Numbered from the stretch's first letter, positions 10,021-19,261 are shown. The stretch: 64,000 bases of DNA from Pseudanabaena mucicola str. Chao 1806 (GCF_030323025.1 NZ_CP097329.1:62001-126000), one strand, 5' to 3'. The notes: generated by a model from the letters alone, not told the origin. Numbers and translations are program-made.

Positions 10021-10596
10021 ATGAATTTTATAACCAGCAGTTTTTCCATCACCAATTTTGCCATTAGGAAACAATGGCGATCGCTAGTCCATATCTTTTT
10101 GATCTGTGTCCTTTGTTTGGCGACTACCTTTGCTAATTCTCTAAGCAACAATGCTTCCGCCGCCAGAGAACCAGACTCAAGCCAGATTATTGATCGCTTT
10201 GAAATCATTAAAAATAAAATGGCAAAACTGAGATTTTGTTACAACGAAAGCTGTTTCTATCGAAATGTCACCAGCAAAATTATTCCTCCCAATGACCAAA
10301 ATCCCCATTACACTGCTGAAATTTCGGCGGCTGTCGAGCGCCCATCCGCTAGCCCTGACCTAGCAGATTACCACTTTGTCTATGCTGATGATCATTGGCA
10401 ACTGTTCAAGGGTGAAGAGTTTACGGATGTTGCTGACTATGTATTTATTGGCGATCGCTATGAAATTTACAGTGTTCATAATAGCCATACTCTCAGTGGC
10501 AATTTAGACAAAGCCAAGGAAGATGGCGGCATTAAATCGGGATATTTGCCTCTTTATTATGAAGTACTAGATCGCGGTATTGAACGAATCAAGTAG
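10021..10596 (+). CDS. Exported protein of unknown function
   Basis: I do not recognise a family for this 191-residue protein. An N-terminal hydrophobic stretch (about residues 27-45, HIFLICVLCLATTFANSL) followed by NNASAA looks like a signal peptide with a long n-region, so export is likely. The mature part has one Cys pair (FCYNESCFYR) that could form a disulfide and is rich in aromatic and charged residues. The next gene follows after 64 bases in the same direction and is also exported, so the two may be co-transcribed. The start is the first ATG after an AT-rich leader; no strong ribosome-binding site is visible. Confidence 0.7.
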   Translation: MNFITSSFSITNFAIRKQWRSLVHIFLICVLCLATTFANSLSNNASAAREPDSSQIIDRFEIIKNKMAKLRFCYNESCFYRNVTSKIIPPNDQNPHYTAEISAAVERPSASPDLADYHFVYADDHWQLFKGEEFTDVADYVFIGDRYEIYSVHNSHTLSGNLDKAKEDGGIKSGYLPLYYEVLDRGIERIK

Positions 10597-10660
10597 TTAA
10601 GTGCACACTAAAGGGGGGGCACTTCCGCAAACTAGTTAGGTCAGTTATATAATGAAGTGA

Positions 10661-11140
10661 ATGCTGAAAGTCATATTACTGAGGTTCAGGATGCTTACCA
10701 GACTAACCATCAATCATGTTCTCTTTGGAGTTTTCGTCATTGCGATCGCTCCGATCACTACGCCCTTCTCCTCAGCATCCGCAGAAGAGAATATTAATAT
10801 TCCACAACAGCTAGTCGAACCCAGTCTCTGGTGGAAAACTCAACGATTGGAAGAAGGTTGGGTTGAGAAAATTACGATTGATCCTGAAACAAAAAAAGTG
10901 ATCGTCATGGTAAATACAACTAGATGGGCTGCATCCGATTATCTAACCAGATTTAGTTTTCTATTTAAGCTAGGGACAGAAGCTCAAAAACAAAACTTCA
11001 ATGTGTTGCTGCACAATCGTCGCGATCAAAAACTCGCAGAATATAGCACCCAGGAAGAGCGCTGGCGGATTGATCCCACTTCCTTAGGTGCAGAACCATT
11101 TCGTGTCAATGCTCCCACCATTTTTCAGCAACAGTTTTGA
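10661..11140 (+). CDS. Small exported protein of unknown function
   Basis: A 159-residue protein with an N-terminal hydrophobic segment (LFGVFVIAIAPITTPFSS) and a probable cleavage site at SASA-EE. The mature part of about 118 residues has a conserved-looking core, SLWWKTQRLEEGWVEKITIDPE. The start at 10661 gives a long n-region; a second Met ten codons later (10691) would give a more usual signal peptide of about 31 residues and is a fair alternative. Function unknown. A large palindrome about 70 bases downstream may end the transcript. Confidence 0.7.
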   Translation: MLKVILLRFRMLTRLTINHVLFGVFVIAIAPITTPFSSASAEENINIPQQLVEPSLWWKTQRLEEGWVEKITIDPETKKVIVMVNTTRWAASDYLTRFSFLFKLGTEAQKQNFNVLLHNRRDQKLAEYSTQEERWRIDPTSLGAEPFRVNAPTIFQQQF

Positions 11141-11208
11141 GGCTTTGTAGTGCGATTAAGCTGCTGTACAAAACAATTAATATAAGTAGTTAGACATAAG
11201 TAAACTAA

Positions 11209-11261
11209 AAACCGATAGTTTTGTTCCGCCCGCGTAGCGGGCGGAACAAAACTATCGGTTT
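11209..11261. repeat. Perfect palindrome, 25-bp arms, 3-nt loop
   Basis: Arms at 11209-11233 and 11237-11261 pair perfectly around GTA. It lies between two convergent genes and could end transcription from either side. The flanks are also imperfectly inverted: TAAGTAG-type sequence at about 11184 and TAAGTTGAGCTACTTA at 11272-11287. The latter recurs inverted at 27944-27959, so this is probably a dispersed MITE-like repeat rather than only a terminator. Confidence 0.8.
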
Positions 11262-11306
11262 GGGTTTTCATTAAGTTGAGCTACTTACAATTAACAATAT
11301 ATACTT

Positions 11307-12785
11307 CTAATTAACATTTTTACCTAAACTAATTCCGAAGATCGCATTCAGGCGATCGCGTACCCATGATAGAGCAACATGTTGCGATCTCTGCATTTCT
11401 TCTTCATTTAGCAAACCAAGACTAATTAGAACCTGCTGACGTTCAGATAGTTTCACTGCTATTTGCTCTCCTAACTCCTTATACTCACTCAGAAGTTTTT
11501 GCAATTGCTGACGCTCAACTACAAAGAGAACTGTATCTGAAGTCAAAGCCCGCACAGTGGCTGTCCGAGGTGTGCCCATTAAGAGCGAAATCTCACCAAA
11601 AAATTCTCCCTCTCGTAACGTGGCGATTACCTGATTATTGCGTTCTGAAAAAATCTCTACAACTCCAGACAAAATAATATAGAATTCCTCGCTAGGTTCA
11701 TTCTCTTGGCAAATTACTTCGCAAATATCAAAGTGCTTACGATATCCCCTTGCAATCAACGCAAATAGCTCTACATCTGTGCATCTTTCAAAGTAGGATA
11801 TTTTTCGTAATAAATCTCGCAAATTCTTAGTATTAGAATCACTAGAATTGGTAGTGATCGCACTAGATGATGATGCATTAATTTCTGATGCTAAATTTTG
11901 ATTAGGAAATGGAAAAGCATTGACAACAGAGGGAATCATTTCATAATCACGAAAAGCAATCTCATGGGTAGGTAACGGAACTTTTATGCCTCTTTCTTTA
12001 AATTCATAAGCGATCCGAAAATTCAAAGAGCTACGAATAGTTTCATTGGCATCGGGATCATTAATCCAAGCTAGCAACTCAAATTCAAGAGAATCCCGAT
12101 TAAATTTTTGGAATCTAACTTCTGATGATGGATTTTGTAATACATGGGGTTCGTGACGTGCTACGGTTAACAAGGCTTCTGTCAAGACTAGCAAATCAGT
12201 GTCTGTAGCCACTGTAATCGGAATATGTATGCGACATGTATGTCCTCGATAACTCCAATTAACAGTATTATGTTCAATGAGACGTTGATTCGGAACAATT
12301 ACAAAGAGATCATCATCTGTACGCAGAATCGTGGAACGAATGGAGATTTTTTCTATAACCCCCTTTAGTTCACCAATTTCAATATAATCACCAACTTTGA
12401 GAGTCTGCTCAAATAAGAGGACGACACCACTAATAAAGTTACTGGAAAGGTTTTGGAGTCCAAAGCCGATACCAATACCAATTACTCCTGCGACTACAGC
12501 TAAGGAACTGAGGTTAATGCCTGCCGTTTGCAAAATAATTGTGCAACTCAATGTAATCAATAAGTATTTTATAAATACAGTAATTGCTTCTTGTAGTCCT
12601 CGATTGATGCGAAATCGGGCTAGGAATGCACGTCTGATAATTTCACTAATTAATTTAGATAGGAAAAAGGCTAATACTAATAGTCCTAGTAATAGTGTGA
12701 TCGAAGCGATCGAAAATTTAGCTCCTCCGATATCTAAAATTTGAGCCGTGAAGATGTCATTAAACTTGGCTAACCAAACATCCAT
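11307..12785 (-). CDS. MscS-family mechanosensitive channel with C-terminal cyclic-nucleotide-binding domain
   Basis: This is a membrane channel of the MscS fold fused to a CAP_ED domain, the arrangement called bCNG. Three transmembrane helices lie at about residues 25-110. The pore helix TM3 is rich in Gly and Ala (SLAVVAGVIGIGIGFGLQNL), followed by the MscS beta domain (FISGVVLLFEQTLKVGDYIEI) and the alpha/beta vestibule to about 290. A Ser/Asn-rich linker leads to the cyclic-nucleotide domain (about 325-450), whose phosphate-binding cassette GEFFGEISLLMGTPRTATV keeps the Glu and Arg that contact the ligand. Cyclic nucleotide probably tunes gating. In the ancestral locus it lay just downstream of the beta-propeller gene; the 8.5-kb insertion now separates them. 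Confidence 0.92.
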   Translation of the reverse strand: MDVWLAKFNDIFTAQILDIGGAKFSIASITLLLGLLVLAFFLSKLISEIIRRAFLARFRINRGLQEAITVFIKYLLITLSCTIILQTAGINLSSLAVVAGVIGIGIGFGLQNLSSNFISGVVLLFEQTLKVGDYIEIGELKGVIEKISIRSTILRTDDDLFVIVPNQRLIEHNTVNWSYRGHTCRIHIPITVATDTDLLVLTEALLTVARHEPHVLQNPSSEVRFQKFNRDSLEFELLAWINDPDANETIRSSLNFRIAYEFKERGIKVPLPTHEIAFRDYEMIPSVVNAFPFPNQNLASEINASSSSAITTNSSDSNTKNLRDLLRKISYFERCTDVELFALIARGYRKHFDICEVICQENEPSEEFYIILSGVVEIFSERNNQVIATLREGEFFGEISLLMGTPRTATVRALTSDTVLFVVERQQLQKLLSEYKELGEQIAVKLSERQQVLISLGLLNEEEMQRSQHVALSWVRDRLNAIFGISLGKNVN

Positions 12786-12940
12786 CTAGTTTTTCTCTCC
12801 ACAACCCTATTGCAATTACAGCCTGTTGAGACTTCAAGCAGTACAGCAGAATTTTTGGAGGCGATACAAAGTACCACTCTCAAAATATAGGCTAGCAAAA
12901 TGCTTGAGCTTAGTATCTACTTCTGTATTGTATAAATTAC

Positions 12941-13982
12941 CTGATTGACTGACAAAAGTAGGAAGAAAGTATACAGAGATTGAATTTGAGTAAAAAAGAG
13001 GCGTATGCTGTTTTTTGAAGAAAAAGGAGCATAGGACAAATGCCCCAAAACGCCTCACGAATCTATAATGAACTAACAAAATTCGGGAGTCAATACAGTG
13101 ACTGGTCAGATGTGCGCCATTTAGGAGTAATGGTATGGATGATGGTAGGAATGATCGCTACAGGGAGTGTAAATTTAACGAAATGGCTAAGCCACATCAA
13201 CACCAAAGCATTAATTGCCCAAAGTACCCAAAGGCAACTGTCAAGATGGCTAAATAATCCAAGGATCAATCCCGCCAAGCTGTACAGTCCAGTGATCAAA
13301 GAGTTATTGTCAAACTAGAAAGAGGGAGAAATCTATCTAAGCTTTGATACGAGCCAACTGTGGAAAAAATACTGCATCATTCGATTGTGTGTAGTGCATC
13401 GGGGAAGAGCTTTGCCCCTATGTTGGCGTGTCATCGAACATCGCAGTAGCAGTGTGGAGATGAGTAGCTATCGGGACATGTTTCAACGAGCATCGAAACT
13501 GTTACCCGTGAATGTCAAAGTGATTTTATTAGCCGACCGAGGATTTGCTAATCCAGACTTTCTGGGAGTATGGGCTTAGGTTCGATATTGAGGAAAACTT
13601 CTTGGATGACAAATCCAATGGCTTTGACTTGGAATCTTCGCGTTTACGTTCGGCTCCTGCTATTTCCCGCCTTTGTTTTGTTGTTGCTATGACCACACTT
13701 TGTTTCTGACTGCCCAAGGGCTAGCGGTTGCTGATTCTGGCTATCGTCGTTTGGTTGATCCTCATTGGTTTCGTGGGCTTAGTTATCTTAAAATTGGCTG
13801 GAACTGGATTCACACTGCTCTTACTAAAAACTGGACTTTTTTCCCTTCTGAACCTTTTACTTCTTATCTTGACTCTGAGCCTGCTATGGCTTCTCATCGA
13901 AAACATCGCCAGAAATTCTTCCGTATTGAGTTCTATGCTTCTATTCTCGACTACTCTTCCTAGGCTTTTGTCAGTCAATCAG
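12941..13982 (+). mobile_element. IS4-family copy B, defective (1042 bp)
   Basis: Both terminal repeats are present. Compared with copy C it lacks 260 bp between two AGA trinucleotides (same deletion as copy D), has a TGG-to-TAG stop at 13317-13319 and a 2-bp insertion near 13694. It cannot encode active transposase but keeps the ends that an enzyme from copies A or C could use. Confidence 0.95.
13040..13963 (+). pseudogene. Degenerate IS4-family transposase (copy B)
   Basis: Translation starts like copies A and C (MPQNASRIYNEL) but ends after 92 residues at an in-frame TAG where the intact copies have Trp. Downstream, the shared 260-bp deletion shifts the frame (NPDFLGVWA then stop), removing the region between the DRGF aspartate and the YREK motif. 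A further 2-bp insertion breaks the remaining C-terminal frame. The normal C terminus can be followed in another frame to 13963. Confidence 0.93.
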
Positions 13983-14090
13983 ACCTGCAACACCAACAAT
14001 AGCGATCGCTTTAATGATGCTCATAGGTTTAACAGATATGGATAAAAGTATTCTCAAGCTTACATTGTTAGTTCCAATTCAATTCTCAAT

Positions 14091-15179
14091 CTATTTCCAA
14101 GTCCAGCCATCTTTTGAACAAGTTCCAATTGGCTGTCTTCTACTATTAGGACGGTTATTCCATCCCGCTACTTCTTTTGTGCAGTAGTATTGGCTGGGGT
14201 TTGGCTTAATAATTTTAGGATAATAAATGATTCCCGGAGCCACATATCTTATCCCTGATTCCGAAAAAGGTTTCCAAATCATCGGTCTACCCAAGTAGCC
14301 AGCCGCCGCATCATCACTGTATTGTTCGCCTTTAATAAATATTGCCGATGTCGCTTCACCATCCACGAAACCGTTATAGTAATCTCCATCAGCGATCTTG
14401 TTTGCAGGGCGCTTATAGGTGATGCCTTCAGAAACACAAAAAAATCCGTTCCCTGGTCTCTTAGGTCTTAGATCCTCATCTAATTTTTGGGCTTTGTCCG
14501 AACACAAATACTCATTTTTATAGTAAATTACGCCGTTACGCACATATTGAAGTTCAGACACAGGTTTCCAAGTTCTATCAAGTTGAGGCTGAGTTACATC
14601 AACCCAACGATATTGATCGCCCTTTACTTCGATAAAAACTTCTCCATATCCTTGACCGTCAGAATACTTACCATCAGAAATTTGATTGGAAGAGCTTGCT
14701 GACTTGAAGATGTAGCTAAAAGAACTTTGACGGCTGGGATGTCGTTGCAAAACAGCTAAATTGTCGCGAGTTTCTTGCAGATTGGCATGGTTAGCCGATT
14801 GGTAGATCTTAATAGCGCGTTGATAGAGCGCTTCAGCTTGGTCGAGGTCTCCTGATGTATGATAGAGAACGCCTAAAAAATTGAGTACATAAGCTACGCC
14901 AACATGGTCAGATCCTAAAAGGTTTTCTGTAATAGCGAGAGATCTTTTTGCTAGAGGAAAAGCTTCTGGAATGCGTCCTTGATTGTATAAATCTTTAGCC
15001 TGCCGCATAAGTTCAACGCTGTCCTGAATTGTCCCAACCTGAGACACATCGGCGATTTTCTGCCCAGAATTTGTAGATAAACTCTGAATATTGATACTTT
15101 GAGCAAACAAATCTCCAGTATTGCTAGTTAAAATGCTTAGTGCGGCGGCAGTAATTGATGCTGAGATGGTTGCTTTCAT
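14091..15179 (-). CDS. Exported TPR protein with repeated C-terminal modules, unknown function
   Basis: A 362-residue protein with a signal-peptide-like start (ISASITAAALSILTSNTGDLFAQS). Residues about 50-140 contain two or three tetratricopeptide repeats (LYNQGRIPEAFPLAKRSLAI, VLNFLGVLYHTSGDLDQAEALYQRAIKIY), suggesting protein-protein contact. The C-terminal half has two related modules that each begin IADGDYYNG / ISDGKYSDG, contain KGxQY, and end in a Tyr/Cys-rich stretch (VIYYKNEYLC, IIYYPKI...QYYC), probably small beta domains. It is last in a leftward row of four exported-protein genes. Function is unknown; an extracellular or periplasmic binding role is a guess. Confidence 0.75.
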   Translation of the reverse strand: MKATISASITAAALSILTSNTGDLFAQSINIQSLSTNSGQKIADVSQVGTIQDSVELMRQAKDLYNQGRIPEAFPLAKRSLAITENLLGSDHVGVAYVLNFLGVLYHTSGDLDQAEALYQRAIKIYQSANHANLQETRDNLAVLQRHPSRQSSFSYIFKSASSSNQISDGKYSDGQGYGEVFIEVKGDQYRWVDVTQPQLDRTWKPVSELQYVRNGVIYYKNEYLCSDKAQKLDEDLRPKRPGNGFFCVSEGITYKRPANKIADGDYYNGFVDGEATSAIFIKGEQYSDDAAAGYLGRPMIWKPFSESGIRYVAPGIIYYPKIIKPNPSQYYCTKEVAGWNNRPNSRRQPIGTCSKDGWTWK

Positions 15180-15255
15180 GCTGTTTACTCCATTTTTATG
15201 TAGATAAGTGAATTGTATTATCCTGAGTTATTCTTGTATCCGAATAACATGAAAT

Positions 15256-16032
15256 TCACTGAGCAAGGCAAGTATTGACAATCCGATCAAATTCCGATCT
15301 TTGTTCTGGAGTAGTTTTACGATCTTCTTTACCGACTAAATGGGCAAACTGTGTGGCTGTAAAACCTGCTGACATAGAATTACTGACAATACATGGACAT
15401 TTACCATAGATGCCCATCGTGAGGTTGCAGATCTGAAGCATTCCTCTGTTCAGATTTTGGGTGCTAGCTGATGTTACTGGCTTTTCTTCGTTGACACAGG
15501 CATTAAAAAACCATTCAAACTTCTGCCCTGGTGGACAAGTTTTGGCATTTTCGGGCTGCTGTGGTGATGCCGACTGAGGAGGATTTGGGAATGTAGATTG
15601 AGGAGATTGAGAGATGAATTGAGTTTCATCTACAAATATCATGGAACGAGTTAATAAAAGAGGCTTCTCACCAAGAACACTTAAGTTTCCTGTTACGGTC
15701 GTCGGACATCCAAACATATTGCATTGAATTAGGCGATCGCGAGTATCTTTACTAATTTCATCAATATTTACAAACAGAGTTTGACCACCAGCAAATACGA
15801 AACAAACTTGACCAATACAACGCGCATTTACATTAGAGACGGTGATACTTTGCCCTTGCATTTGTGTCCAACTTGTAAGAACTTTGGCAAGTGATTCTGA
15901 TGCTTGGGCGGCGTTGCGAAGTGCAAGTTCCGATGGTGGGGTTACCTGTGCGTTTGCGGTATTGGGAATGAGTGAAATACAGCCGATCACTATAAAAAAC
16001 GATGAAATCCCATGAGAGATTCTCTTGTACAT
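15256..16032 (-). CDS. Exported protein of unknown function
   Basis: I chose the ATG at 16032, giving MYKRISHGISSFFIVIGCISLIPNTANAQ: a standard signal peptide cleaved after ANA. The frame extends further upstream into IS copy C, but those codons belong to the IS. The mature protein (about 230 residues) has paired cysteines (CIGQVCFV, CNMFGCP, CPCIVS) that suggest disulfides, a Pro/Gln-rich middle (about 165-195), and ends CLAQ. No known family recognised. Copy C inserted only 29 bp upstream of the start, so it may have separated this gene and the next from their original promoter or operon leader. Confidence 0.75.
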   Translation of the reverse strand: MYKRISHGISSFFIVIGCISLIPNTANAQVTPPSELALRNAAQASESLAKVLTSWTQMQGQSITVSNVNARCIGQVCFVFAGGQTLFVNIDEISKDTRDRLIQCNMFGCPTTVTGNLSVLGEKPLLLTRSMIFVDETQFISQSPQSTFPNPPQSASPQQPENAKTCPPGQKFEWFFNACVNEEKPVTSASTQNLNRGMLQICNLTMGIYGKCPCIVSNSMSAGFTATQFAHLVGKEDRKTTPEQRSEFDRIVNTCLAQ

Positions 16033-16061
16033 TTGTTTTATCCGTATTGAATCTAAATAAG

Positions 16062-17361
16062 CTGATTGACTGACAAAAGTAGCAAGAAAGTATACAGAGA
16101 TTGAATTTGAGTAAAAAAGAGGCGTATGCTGTTTTTTGAAGAAAAAGGAGCATAGGACAAATGACCCAAAACGCCTCACGTATCTATAATGAACTAACAA
16201 AATTCGGGAGTCAATACAGTGACTGGTCAGATGTGCGCCATTTAGGAGTAATGGTATGGATGATGGTAGGAATGATCGCTACAGGGAGTGTAAATTTAAC
16301 CAAATGGCTAAGCCACATCAACACCAAAGCATTAATTGCCCAAAGTACCCAAAGGCAACTGTCAAGATGGCTAAATAATCCAAGGATCAATCCCGCCAAG
16401 CTGTACAGTCCAGTGATCAAAGAGTTATTGTCAAACTGGAAAGAGCGAGAAATCTATCTAAGCTTTGATACGAGCCAACTGTGGAAAAAATACTGCATCA
16501 TTCGATTGTGTGTAGTGCATCGGGGAAGAGCTTTGCCCTTATGTTGGCGTGTCATCGAACATCGCAGTAGCAGTGTGGAGATGAGTAGCTATCGGGACAT
16601 GTTTCAACGAGCATCGAAACTATTACCCATGAATATCAAAGTGATTTTATTAGCCGACCGAGGATTTGCTAATCCAGAATTGGTGCACTATGTCCGTCAA
16701 TTAAAGTGGCAATGTCGGATTAGGATCAAGGGAAATTTCTGGATACATCATCCCAAGAATCGCTGGCAAACTGTCAACCAATTACATCTTCGTCTTGGTG
16801 AAGCCAAGTTGCTCCACAATGTCCTAGTCCATAAAACTGAGTCTAAGCGTCTTACTAATGTACATATTGCGGCGGCTTGGGAATCTCATAGCCGCGAGTA
16901 TTGGTATATTCTCAGCACTGAACCCACCACCATCAAGACTTTCTGGGAGTATGGGCTTAGGTTCGATATTGAGGAAAACTTCTTGGATGACAAATCCAAT
17001 GGCTTTGACTTGGAATCTTCGCGTTTACGTTCGGCTCCTGCTATTTCCCGCCTTTGTTTTGTTGTTGCTATGACTACTTTGTTTCTGACTGCCCAAGGGC
17101 TAGCGGTTGCTGATTCTGGCTATCGTCGTTTGGTTGATCCTCATTGGTTTCGTGGGCTTAGTTATCTTAAAATTGGCTGGAACTGGATTCACACTGCTCT
17201 TACTAAAAACTGGACTTTTTTCCCTTCTGAACCTTTTACTTCTTATCTTGACTCTGAGCCTGCTATGGCTTCTCATCGAAAACATCGCCAGAAATTCTTC
17301 CGTATTGAGTTCTATGCTTCTATTCTCGACTACTCTTCCTAGACTTTTGTCAGTCAATCAG
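16062..17361 (+). mobile_element. IS4-family insertion sequence, copy C, intact (1300 bp)
   Basis: Same inverted terminal repeats as copy A and a perfect 9-bp target duplication CTAAATAAG at 16053-16061 and 17362-17370. It is nested inside the larger IS-bounded block and lies between two leftward exported-protein genes, opposing them. The intact ends and frame suggest recent insertion. Confidence 0.97.
16161..17342 (+). CDS. IS4-family DDE transposase (copy C)
   Basis: A complete 393-residue transposase with the same protein sequence as copy A. It has the Asp of SFDTSQ, the Asp of LADRGF and the Y-x2-R-x3-E-x6-K signature near residue 270. The ribosome-binding site AAAGGAGCATAGGACAA precedes the ATG. 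Near-identity of the two intact copies points to recent spread within this genome. Confidence 0.95.
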   Translation: MTQNASRIYNELTKFGSQYSDWSDVRHLGVMVWMMVGMIATGSVNLTKWLSHINTKALIAQSTQRQLSRWLNNPRINPAKLYSPVIKELLSNWKEREIYLSFDTSQLWKKYCIIRLCVVHRGRALPLCWRVIEHRSSSVEMSSYRDMFQRASKLLPMNIKVILLADRGFANPELVHYVRQLKWQCRIRIKGNFWIHHPKNRWQTVNQLHLRLGEAKLLHNVLVHKTESKRLTNVHIAAAWESHSREYWYILSTEPTTIKTFWEYGLRFDIEENFLDDKSNGFDLESSRLRSAPAISRLCFVVAMTTLFLTAQGLAVADSGYRRLVDPHWFRGLSYLKIGWNWIHTALTKNWTFFPSEPFTSYLDSEPAMASHRKHRQKFFRIEFYASILDYSS

Positions 17362-17377
17362 CTAAATAAGTGACTTG

Positions 17378-18118
17378 TTATTCAAAAGGTTTAGGATTGT
17401 AGTACCAGTTACAAAATTGGGAATCACCTCGACAATCAATGTATATTCTGGGATCGAGTTTGCCACGATCGCCTCCCAACCCAGGATAATCTTGAGAACA
17501 AGATGTATTTGGCTGATTGGGTCTACAGTATGGGCTTTCAGGTGTCTCGAATTGAAATTGAGATGGGATTCTGCCGTATTTACGAAATACAGTCATACCC
17601 CATTGTAAAGGTTCAACTCCCTTTGTATTAATTGTTAAATTCTCACGGGCAGCATATCTTTCACAAGACCATTCATAATATTCAGAGAGATATTTAGCTG
17701 ACTTTCTGACGATGTTGCAATTTGTACCAATGCCTGTCTTCTGGGGATTGAATAAAAAAGTGTTGTTGGCATCCTCAAGTTTGGTAAAACTCCTTCCCCT
17801 ATATTCATTGGGTAACTGTGCGTCATTAAAATAAATAGGACATCTGATTGGAACTGGTCCAGACTTGCAAGTGATTGTGGAAGTCATTATCCATTTTGCT
17901 TTGCGATCGCCATCCAAACAAATTAGCGTATGGGTTGAGCCGTAGCTAGTACTATTGCCACCAGTCCAAATATGTTCGATTTGTCGATTGGTAGAACATT
18001 CAAAAAGATTGTTAGATTTAACTTCACGATACATTACTGCGCCAGCAGCTAAAGCTGGCGTAGCGTTCAGAGAAATTGCTCCTAAAGCAAGAATCGTGAA
18101 AATTGGAAGATTTTTCAT
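17378..18118 (-). CDS. Exported Cys-rich protein of unknown function
   Basis: A 246-residue protein with a clear signal peptide (LPIFTILALGAISLNATPALA, cleaved before AGAV). The mature chain holds about ten cysteines spread along its length (FECST, LICLDG, TITCK, IRCPIY, CNIV, WSCERY, PYCRP, TSCSQ, IDCRG, FCNWYY), which implies a disulfide-stabilised extracellular or periplasmic fold. No known family recognised. It follows the next upstream gene by 22 bases, so they are probably co-transcribed. The stop is only 7 bases from the target duplication of IS copy C. Confidence 0.78.
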   Translation of the reverse strand: MKNLPIFTILALGAISLNATPALAAGAVMYREVKSNNLFECSTNRQIEHIWTGGNSTSYGSTHTLICLDGDRKAKWIMTSTITCKSGPVPIRCPIYFNDAQLPNEYRGRSFTKLEDANNTFLFNPQKTGIGTNCNIVRKSAKYLSEYYEWSCERYAARENLTINTKGVEPLQWGMTVFRKYGRIPSQFQFETPESPYCRPNQPNTSCSQDYPGLGGDRGKLDPRIYIDCRGDSQFCNWYYNPKPFE

Positions 18119-18140
18119 TTTTTTACTCTTCTCAAAGGTA

Positions 18141-18773
18141 CTATTTAAAACACCAGTAATATTGACTATCCTTAGCCTGAACCTGTTGAGCAGTCATTCC
18201 TTCCTTAATATTGATTGGCGCTCGACAACCCATTCTTTGCAATTTTAATGGCAGGTTTTGATCCTGTACAGATTGACTGCCGCAAACTGATTGAGATGAA
18301 CCACTCTTTCCAGTCACAATATTGGTTTTACGATCCATATAGACACATAAAACACTAGAACTGCAATTAGATTGTGCTACTTTGTCTCTAGCGTTAGACC
18401 AAACTTTGGATTCACATTTAGCAGCATCCTGACTGTAGCACATTGCTTGATTGCCATATACTTTTACAGATTGAATAGAGCCAGATCCAAGTGAAGAAGC
18501 AGTATCTAAGTACACATCAGCATAGGCGTAACGACCAGCAGGAGAACGCAAATAAAATGTAAAACTTTGAGGAACGGCGGCAGGATGAAATGGTGATAAT
18601 TCCGATGGGGCGAGTTGAGCAGATCGCTCATTCACACAAACAATTCTCTGTTTTTGCGTCTCAATAGTGTCATATCGTAGTGTTTGGGCAGTAGCGGGGA
18701 AATTAGCTACTAAAAGTGTGCTTGGAAATACCAAAGTACTAATTAACAAAATCTCCAATCGTCTGTTTTTCAT
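18141..18773 (-). CDS. Exported protein of unknown function, first of a four-gene row
   Basis: A 210-residue protein with a signal peptide (ILLISTLVFPSTLLVANFPATAQ, cleaved before TLRY). The mature part contains about nine cysteines (IVCVN, AMCYSQDAAKCES, SNCSSSVLCVYMD, SVCGS, GCRAP, YYWCFK), so disulfides are likely. No family recognised. It starts the leftward row 18773 to 14091 of four exported proteins; the AT-rich stretch upstream must hold the promoter. Shared export and cysteine content suggest a joint envelope function, but nothing shows which. Confidence 0.78.
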   Translation of the reverse strand: MKNRRLEILLISTLVFPSTLLVANFPATAQTLRYDTIETQKQRIVCVNERSAQLAPSELSPFHPAAVPQSFTFYLRSPAGRYAYADVYLDTASSLGSGSIQSVKVYGNQAMCYSQDAAKCESKVWSNARDKVAQSNCSSSVLCVYMDRKTNIVTGKSGSSQSVCGSQSVQDQNLPLKLQRMGCRAPINIKEGMTAQQVQAKDSQYYWCFK

Positions 18774-19192
18774 TTTACCTAACTACAATTTATAACTAAA
18801 TGCCAATGAAAAACAAGAATATTTTAGGATTAAAATCCCTTTACGCAGACTTATCTTGTAAAAATTTTAACAAAGCTTATAAAGCAACACTTCTAAAATT
18901 TTTATTTTTACTATGCAAAGACTCAATATTCTATTTTGGAGTTATAATTTAAGTCCAAGTATATAATTATAAAAATATTTGTCAAGAATTTAATTTACGT
19001 TTTTTCAAAGAATATCAAAATACAGGCAAATAGCTCACATCCTAAGTAAATTTTATTCTCATTTTTATGGTTAATATTTGATTTTTAAATACGAAAAATG
19101 ATTTAAGAAGAGTTTAAAAAACAATTTATTCTCAGATTATTAGAAAAAATTAATACAGCCTATAAATTCAGATTACGGAGATTTGCACCGCA
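18774..19192. other. AT-rich intergenic region between the exported-protein row and lpxD
   Basis: About 420 bp of strongly AT-rich sequence between divergent genes, without HIP1 octamers and without a convincing open frame. It should hold the promoters for both directions. No operator or RNA could be identified with confidence. Confidence 0.6.
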
Positions 19193-19224
19193 CCTTTAAT
19201 TTTGAGTGCCTTTAATTTTGAGTG
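19193..19224. repeat. Exact tandem duplication of a 16-mer upstream of lpxD
   Basis: CCTTTAATTTTGAGTG occurs twice in direct succession (19193-19208, 19209-19224), ending 37 bases before the lpxD start. It resembles an arm of the AAAATTAAAG palindromes found at 20369 and 22746. Confidence 0.85.
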
Positions 19225-19261
19225 TATGATCTTAAACGCGCCTTCTCGAATTGACAGAAAC

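Noticed and set aside
13983-14023. Leftward ATG with a hydrophobic 13-codon peptide running into IS copy B, perhaps the start of a cut gene
   Set aside because: Too short to judge, no ribosome-binding site, and no matching continuation in the window.
15833-16153. Leftward open frame of 106 codons overlapping the exported-protein gene
   Set aside because: It is a shadow in another frame, starts inside the IS and has no signal or family features.
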